From Nitrospira sp. (lineage in GTDB: Bacteria > Nitrospirota > Nitrospiria > Nitrospirales > Nitrospiraceae), in assembly GCA_030456405.1 (NCBI GenBank), contig JAKDNQ010000078.1:1-9005 (forward strand): a DNA stretch of 9,005 nt, in the 5' to 3' direction. The notes beneath the pieces were generated by a model, which was given only the letters and a program-made list of their open reading frames with translations, ran no database searches and was not told where the DNA came from. Below are positions 6,250-9,005 of this stretch, one piece after another. Both the position numbers and the translations under genes were made by a program. Each line of letters begins with the position of its first letter. Position 1 is the stretch's first letter.

Positions 6250-7601
6250 TTTTCATCATGTTGACTGAGATCTAAGCCTGTTTGCTCTTCTTCTTCAGTC
6301 ACACGCAGACCCGTGATTTTAGAGACCACCGCCAAAATGAATAAGGTTCCGACAAACACGAAGACAATGGTAACCAGTAGGGCCATCGCTTGAATGCCCA
6401 ACTGTGCCGGATTGCCAAAAAACAGCCCGTTGGCCCCTGCCGCATTCACTGCCTTTGACGCAAAGAGACCAGTCGCCAGTACACCCCAAATGCCTCCGAC
6501 TGCGTGAACTCCCACCGCATCGAGAGCATCATCATAGCCGAACAGGGGCTTCAACATGACGGCCATATAACAGAACACACCTGCTCCCATCCCGATCCAA
6601 ATCGCCGAGATCGGATCGACATACCCCGACGCAGGCGTAATGGCTACCATTCCCGCCACCGCTCCAGTAGCGGCGCCAAGGGCCGACGGTTTTCCTCGAT
6701 AGAACCATTCTGAGACCATCCAGGCCAATGCGGCGGCAGCCGTCGACGTATTGGTGGCAGTAAAGGTGCTTGTGGCCAGAGCCCCGGCGCCCAATGCGCT
6801 GCCGGCGTTGAACCCGAACCATCCAAACCAGAGTAAGGACGCTCCAGTCAAAGTCATGGGCAAATTATGTGGAGACATCGGTTCCTTGCCATGGCCTAGC
6901 CGCTTCCTAAACATGATGGCGCAGGCCAAGCCGGCTATGCCGGCACTGATATGGACGACCGTCCCACCGGCGAAATCCAACGCTCCGAGGTTTCTGAGCC
7001 ATCCCCCGACTCCCCACACCCAGTGCGCGAGGGGATCGTAAATGAGAGTCGCCCACAGCAGCGTGAACAGGATAAAACTACTGAACTTGACGCGTTCGGC
7101 ATATGCGCCGGTGATCAGCGCCGGCGTGATCACCGCGAACATCATCTGGAAGAGCATGAAGGTCTGATGTGGTATGGTCGCCGCATAATTGGGATAAGGA
7201 TCCAGTCCCACCCCATTGAGACCGAACCATTCTAAACTGCCGATAATCCCCCCTATGTCAGGACCAAAGGCAAGGGAGTATCCCCAGAGCAGCCACTGGA
7301 TGCTAATCAGAGCGAGAACAATGAAGCTCTGCATGACCGTGCCCAACGCATTCTTGGAACGCGACATTCCTCCATAGAACAGCGCAAGTCCCGGCGCAGT
7401 CATGAGCAACACTAGGGCCGTCGAAGTCAGGACCCAGGCCGTATCGCCGGTATCGATTTTCGGCGGTTCGGGAGCGGCCGTCAGTGGCGCTGGAGCCTGC
7501 GCAATTGCATCTTGCGCGAACAGAGCCACCCCCCCTGCGAACATGGCAAGACAGAGCAGCGTCGGCAGAAACTTCTTCTTAGTGGTCATAACAGATAGCA
7601 T
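6237..7601 (-). CDS. amt: Ammonium transporter, Amt/MEP family
   Basis: Seen: 454 residues. The ATG at 7601 follows AAAGGA with a 7-base spacer. An N-terminal signal peptide (three Lys, then FLPTLLCLAMFAGG) has a likely AIA cleavage site near residue 34, and a Pro/Ala linker follows. About eleven membrane segments run from residue 54 to 428. Family marks include FYGGMSRSKN (76-84 region), FQMMFAVITPALITGAYAER (151-170), and DFAGGTVVHISAG with Asp209 and pore His217. The second pore His is His366 (DAVGVHAVGG). The C-terminal RVTEEEEQTGLDLSQHDE is the conserved cytoplasmic tail. Known: Amt trimers in the inner membrane conduct ammonium and are usually gated by the PII protein GlnK through this tail. 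No glnK is in the window. It sits between an MCP gene (180-base gap) and cheA (191-base gap), same strand. Inference: it may be co-transcribed with the chemosensory genes and could help link them to ammonium. All key residues look intact. Confidence 0.97.
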   Translation of the reverse strand: MLSVMTTKKKFLPTLLCLAMFAGGVALFAQDAIAQAPAPLTAAPEPPKIDTGDTAWVLTSTALVLLMTAPGLALFYGGMSRSKNALGTVMQSFIVLALISIQWLLWGYSLAFGPDIGGIIGSLEWFGLNGVGLDPYPNYAATIPHQTFMLFQMMFAVITPALITGAYAERVKFSSFILFTLLWATLIYDPLAHWVWGVGGWLRNLGALDFAGGTVVHISAGIAGLACAIMFRKRLGHGKEPMSPHNLPMTLTGASLLWFGWFGFNAGSALGAGALATSTFTATNTSTAAAALAWMVSEWFYRGKPSALGAATGAVAGMVAITPASGYVDPISAIWIGMGAGVFCYMAVMLKPLFGYDDALDAVGVHAVGGIWGVLATGLFASKAVNAAGANGLFFGNPAQLGIQAMALLVTIVFVFVGTLFILAVVSKITGLRVTEEEEQTGLDLSQHDENAYS

Positions 7602-7781
7602 AGTTGCTTCCTTTCATCCCTGGCTCAGGACGAAGTTGTACTACGTTCGTTACATGTTTTACCCAGACTATTCATGAATACCAGCGATATGATCCAATCC
7701 TCTCTCGCGGGACTTTTCTTCTTTAGTCTCGTTAATGGACTGCACTCATGCCTCCATCGGCCTCAACTACTTTAATGCCGG
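7602..7781 (-). other. Non-coding gap between the MCP gene and amt (180 bases)
   Basis: No gene seen. Most of the AT-rich sequence and the palindrome at 7669-7680 lie in the half nearest amt, which is where an amt promoter would be expected. I see no clear sigma-54 site (no TGGCAC-N5-TTGC match), and the best sigma-70-like pair (TTGGAT with GAATAG, about 18 apart) is weak. No T-tailed terminator follows the MCP stop. Confidence 0.35.
7669..7680. repeat. Perfect 12-base palindrome TATTCATGAATA upstream of amt
   Basis: TATTCATGAATA reads the same on both strands and lies 68 bases before the amt start, in an AT-rich stretch. The position suits an operator for a dimeric regulator of amt. It is short and single, so chance cannot be excluded. 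Confidence 0.3.
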
Positions 7782-9005
7782 CTAAGCCAATCTGAATTTC
7801 GCGACGGAGACTGTCAGCCCTTCGGCAAGTTTCGCCATGTCCTCGACAGTCATGCGCGCTTCGTCCGTCGCTTTCTGCGTCGCGATGGCCCCGCCAGCAA
7901 AGTTCTTAATCGAGCGGCCCACCTGATCCGTCGAGGCAGTCTGGGCCACCGCAGCACTGGCAATGGTCTGCGCCAGCTCAGACGAACGCTGGGCGATCCC
8001 TGAAATGTCTTTGAATACTTCGCCCGTACGCAAGGCAGAAGCTGATCCTGCTTCCACCGCCTGAGTTTCCTGCTCCATAGCCATGACTGCGTCTTGCGTT
8101 TCCGTTTGAATCACTTTCACAAGGTCTGCAATCTCGCTGGTGGCGCCTGTGGAGCTTTCGGCCAGTTTTCTGACCTGATCGGCGACGACGGCAAATCGAG
8201 CCCCGGCCTCTCCGGCGCCGGCTGCCTCGATGGCGGCGTTCAGCGCAAGCAAGTTGGTCTGATTCGCGATATCGCGAATTGTCGACACGATGTTCGAAAT
8301 TTCTAATGATCGATCACCCAGTCCCTTGACCTGCTTCGACATACGTTGCACAGATGAACGAATGCTCTGCATGTCTTGCACGGTCTCTTGCACGGCCACG
8401 CGTCCTTGTTCCGTCGCCTGTAACACTTGCTTAGCAGACTCAGATGAGGCGCCGGCGGTTGCCGAGACTTGACGCATGGAAGAGGCTAACTGATCGACGG
8501 CACTCAACGTCTTCGTGGATTCATCTGCCTGAAGCTTTGCGGTGCCGGCCATCTGTCCTGCGCTTTCTCGGAGGGTCCCCGCTGAGTTATTCACTCGTTC
8601 GGCTGCTTCACGGACTTGTTTCATCAACTCTGCGAACCGCTGAATCATAAGGTTGAACGCGTCGGCCATATTCCCGAACATGTCGGCTGTGACCTCTCCG
8701 CGCTTCGTCAGATCTCCTTTGCCGACGTCCGAGACCAATACAAGAAAGTCCGTCAACCGCTTTTGCAGCTCGTCGCGTTCATTTTCGGCCTTCGCAAGGG
8801 CGGTCGTAATATAGTCCAACATGGTATTGAACGATGTGGCCACCTTTCCGATTTCGTCTTTCGACTCGATTCTGGCACGGATTTTATAGTTACCGCTGGC
8901 GGCCGACTGAGCGACTTCCGCGATATGGTTGAGATTCTTCGAGAAGAAATGGACAACCCAATACGCGATGGCGACTCCGAGGACCACCGCGATGAGTCCT
9001 CCGAG
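7782..9005 (-). CDS. Methyl-accepting chemotaxis protein, C-terminal part (5' end beyond window)
   Basis: Seen: 407 codons, open to the right edge. The visible part starts inside a membrane helix ([20 protein letters not shown]), so the sensor domain is missing only because the window ends. A GTG at 8987 lies inside that helix and is not the start. Next come a HAMP domain (about 18-67) and a second HAMP-like segment around [20 protein letters not shown] (91-110), similar in style to PilJ-type receptors. The long signalling helix pair has its hairpin tip at [19 protein letters not shown] (248-266). It ends VAKFRLA with no CheR-binding pentapeptide. Known: MCPs form inner-membrane arrays with CheW and CheA; the CheA and CheWs here are the obvious partners. 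Odd: the tip differs from E. coli Tsr at several usually conserved places (Arg388 to Gly, Glu402 to Gln). The ligand is unknown; the position upstream of amt makes ammonium or another nitrogen compound a guess only. Confidence 0.93.
   Translation of the reverse strand, partial: LGGLIAVVLGVAIAYWVVHFFSKNLNHIAEVAQSAASGNYKIRARIESKDEIGKVATSFNTMLDYITTALAKAENERDELQKRLTDFLVLVSDVGKGDLTKRGEVTADMFGNMADAFNLMIQRFAELMKQVREAAERVNNSAGTLRESAGQMAGTAKLQADESTKTLSAVDQLASSMRQVSATAGASSESAKQVLQATEQGRVAVQETVQDMQSIRSSVQRMSKQVKGLGDRSLEISNIVSTIRDIANQTNLLALNAAIEAAGAGEAGARFAVVADQVRKLAESSTGATSEIADLVKVIQTETQDAVMAMEQETQAVEAGSASALRTGEVFKDISGIAQRSSELAQTIASAAVAQTASTDQVGRSIKNFAGGAIATQKATDEARMTVEDMAKLAEGLTVSVAKFRLA

Noticed and set aside
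6181..6250. Intrinsic terminator after amt
   Set aside because: A stem exists, but on the amt strand it is followed by AATCAAAAC and not a U-run. The T-run is on the plus strand, where no gene ends.
8753..8956. Small minus-strand open frame overlapping the MCP
   Set aside because: It is an alternative frame within the HAMP-coding region and has no features of its own.
8985..8987. GTG at 8987 as the start of the MCP
   Set aside because: The frame stays open to the window edge and the GTG falls inside a membrane helix, so the real start is outside the window.

Overview
All recognisable genes in this window lie on the minus strand, so transcription runs from high to low coordinates. I read seven genes in this order: the C-terminal part of a methyl-accepting chemotaxis protein (MCP), a complete ammonium transporter (Amt), a large hybrid CheA kinase, two CheW-like couplers, a response regulator with a long repeated coiled coil, and the first 70 codons of an Hpt-like protein that runs off the left edge. 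Both window edges cut genes. No gap is longer than 191 bases. I see no RNA gene, insertion sequence, CRISPR array or transfer signature.

The organism looks like a free-living Gram-negative bacterium of moderate GC content. The Amt with an N-terminal signal peptide, the multi-Hpt CheA with a C-terminal receiver and the general protein style make me think of Nitrospirota (Nitrospira-like nitrifiers). This is an impression from reading, not a database result.

Layout: 7782-9005 is an MCP lacking its sensor domain in this window (last membrane segment, HAMP, a second HAMP-like segment, signalling hairpin). 6237-7601 is amt, flanked by non-coding gaps of 180 and 191 bases that hold small inverted repeats. 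2656-6045 is CheA with three Hpt domains, dimerisation, ATPase, CheW-like and receiver domains. 2071-2589 and 1610-2077 are two CheW-like genes that overlap by 7 bases. 263-1585 is a receiver plus eight tandem 31-residue coiled-coil repeats. 1-212 begins an Hpt-like protein that lacks the phospho-accepting histidine.

Working model: the MCP and the CheW-like proteins control CheA. CheA can phosphorylate its own Hpt histidines and pass phosphate to its own receiver and to the separate coiled-coil response regulator. There is no CheR, CheB, CheY, CheZ or flagellar gene here. The architecture resembles the type-IV-pilus or alternative-function chemosensory classes (ChpA/PilL, FrzE) more than flagellar chemotaxis. 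The amt gene between the MCP and CheA raises the possibility that the pathway is tied to ammonium, but the gaps on both sides leave open that amt is a separate unit.
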